Source: Deltaproteobacteria bacterium (lineage in GTDB: Bacteria; Desulfobacterota; GWC2-55-46). Taken from it: 6,493 nt of DNA. Position 1 is the first letter of the stretch. Each line of letters starts with the position of its first letter. Below are positions 5,278 to 6,493 of this stretch, one piece after another. The notes below the pieces were generated by a model. It was not told where the DNA came from. It ran no database searches and saw only the letters and a program-made list of their open reading frames with translations. Position numbers and translations under genes: made by a program. The DNA is taken from NCBI GenBank assembly GCA_030646655.1, contig JAUSLB010000020.1:1-6493 (forward strand). The letters are read 5' to 3'.

Positions 5278-6493
5278 ATGGCAAAAACCAGAACAATCTA
5301 TTCGTGCCAGTCCTGCGGTCATGCCTCTCATAAATGGCTCGGCAAATGCCCTGACTGCGGCGGCTGGAACAGCTTTCTCGAAGAAAAAGTCATCGAGGAG
5401 AAAAAGACTTCGGGCAGGGTACATGAGGAGGGCCCCCAGCCCATCTCAAGGCTCGTGATGGCCGAGGAGGACAGGCTCAAGACCGGCATAGACGAGTTCG
5501 ACAGGGTCCTCGGCGGAGGGCTCGTGCCCGGCTCTGCCGTGCTCATAGGCGGAGACCCGGGGATTGGCAAATCGACGCTCCTTCTTCAGGCTACCGGCAT
5601 GCTCGCCGAATCAGGGCTTAAGGTCCTTTATGTGACGGGCGAGGAGTCGATGCGTCAGATAAGGCTAAGGGGCGAGCGCCTCAAGGCCATTTCAGATAAC
5701 CTCCTGATATATTCCGAGACTTCCGTAGAGCGCATCCTTGCCGTGATTAAAGAGATAAAGCCCGGCGTAATAGTCATAGACTCCGTACAGGCGGTCTATA
5801 CCGAGGCGTTCGAGTCCTCCCCCGGCAGCGTAAGCCAGATAAGGGAGTCCGCGGCGCGGCTCATCTCGCACGCAAAATCGTTCGGAGCCCCTGTCTTCCT
5901 CGTCGGCCATGTGACAAAGGACGGCGCCATAGCTGGGCCCAAGGTATTGGAGCACATGGTCGACACCGTCCTTTATTTCGAGGGAGAGCGCGGGCATCCC
6001 TTCAGGATACTGAGGGCCGTCAAGAACCGCTACGGCTCCGTGATGGAGATAGGGGTTTTCGAGATGAAGGATAAGGGGCTTATAGAGGTATCCAACCCGT
6101 CCGAGATATTTTTGGCTGAGAGGCCGCGCGATTCTTCGGGCTCGGCGGTCGTATCGAGCCTTGAGGGCACGAGGACGATACTCGTTGAGGTCCAGTCCCT
6201 GGTATGCCCGACCCTTTTCGGGATGCCGAGGAGGACGGTAGTGGGGGTCGATTACAATAAGGTCATACTTCTTGCCGCCGTGCTTGAGAAAAAGGCGGGC
6301 ATAGCCCTTGCCAACCACGACATATTCATTAAGGTGGCCGGCGGGATGAGGCTCGATGAGCCTGCCATTGACTTAGGGGTGCTCGCCTCCATCACCTCGA
6401 ACTTCCTCGATAAACCTATCGACCCGTCTACGGTGATATTCGGCGAGGTGGGCCTTGCCGGTGAGGTGAGGGCCATAAGTCAGGTCGAGCCGA
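5278..6493 (+). CDS. radA: DNA repair and recombination protein RadA (Sms), 3' end cut by window edge
   Basis: RadA is a RecA-like ATPase that acts with RecA at recombination intermediates, helping branch migration and repair of stalled forks. The first 405 residues are visible of about 450. In order: a four-cysteine zinc finger (Cys10, Cys13, Cys24, Cys27); the ATPase core with Walker A G-G-D-P-G-I-G-K-S-T (91-100), T-G-E-E-S (120-124) and Walker B V-I-V-I-D-S-V-Q (164-171); the RadA signature K-N-R-Y-G-S (249-254), with Tyr where Phe is more usual; and the Lon-protease-like C-terminal domain from about residue 300, including K-V-A-G-G-M-R (352-358) and G-E-V-G-L-A-G-E-V-R (389-398). The ATG at 5278 gives the normal RadA N terminus and is the only ATG, GTG or TTG start between it and the in-frame stop at 5224. 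No Shine-Dalgarno is seen; a CT-rich tract precedes the start. It diverges from the HEAT/HD-GYP operon. Confidence 0.97.
   Translation, partial: MAKTRTIYSCQSCGHASHKWLGKCPDCGGWNSFLEEKVIEEKKTSGRVHEEGPQPISRLVMAEEDRLKTGIDEFDRVLGGGLVPGSAVLIGGDPGIGKSTLLLQATGMLAESGLKVLYVTGEESMRQIRLRGERLKAISDNLLIYSETSVERILAVIKEIKPGVIVIDSVQAVYTEAFESSPGSVSQIRESAARLISHAKSFGAPVFLVGHVTKDGAIAGPKVLEHMVDTVLYFEGERGHPFRILRAVKNRYGSVMEIGVFEMKDKGLIEVSNPSEIFLAERPRDSSGSAVVSSLEGTRTILVEVQSLVCPTLFGMPRRTVVGVDYNKVILLAAVLEKKAGIALANHDIFIKVAGGMRLDEPAIDLGVLASITSNFLDKPIDPSTVIFGEVGLAGEVRAISQVEP

Noticed and set aside
5692..6318. A 208-codon open frame on the minus strand
   Set aside because: It is antisense to the RadA ATPase and Lon-like domains, with low-complexity Tyr/Arg/Leu-rich translation and no recognisable domain.

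Overview
The window holds six protein-coding genes in alternating directions, packed as in a bacterial chromosome. From left to right they are an acylphosphatase (minus strand, cut by the left edge), trmFO and a small HEAT-repeat gene (plus), an HD-GYP gene and a larger HEAT-repeat gene (minus, transcribed right to left), and radA (plus, cut by the right edge). There is no sign of mobile elements, CRISPR, tRNA or rRNA. The DNA is moderately GC-rich, yet Arg is often AGG and Ile often ATA. Together with folate-dependent TrmFO and an HD-GYP protein, this suggests a bacterium of the Desulfobacterota/Nitrospirota kind. That placement is a loose inference, since no lineage marker is present.

Bases 1-282: acyP and trmFO diverge from a spacer of about 100 bp. 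Bases 283-2169: trmFO starts at TTG behind a good GGAGG site, and 15 bp after its stop comes a 186-residue protein made almost wholly of HEAT repeats. A strong hairpin at 2191-2219, with T on one side and A on the other, ends this unit and probably also the convergent minus-strand unit.

Bases 2248-5165 (minus): a two-gene operon. The upstream gene encodes a 528-residue HEAT-repeat protein and the downstream gene a 444-residue HD-GYP protein, a likely cyclic-di-GMP phosphodiesterase or a relative. Their stop and start codons overlap as ATGA. Both proteins begin with what looks like the same domain of about 130 residues, marked by YPxGHP near residue 27. I know no name for this domain, and the pair is the most interesting thing in the window: it reads as a signalling module of one enzyme and one scaffold built on a common N-terminal part. 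The operon has a near-consensus sigma-70 promoter, TTGACA-N16-TATGAT.

Bases 5166-5277: a divergent control region whose two putative -35 boxes overlap on opposite strands, with a perfect 14-bp dyad beside them. Bases 5278-6493: radA (DNA repair and recombination), complete at its N terminus and lacking roughly its last 50 residues. The remaining long open frames lie antisense to, or out of frame with, these genes and are shadows.
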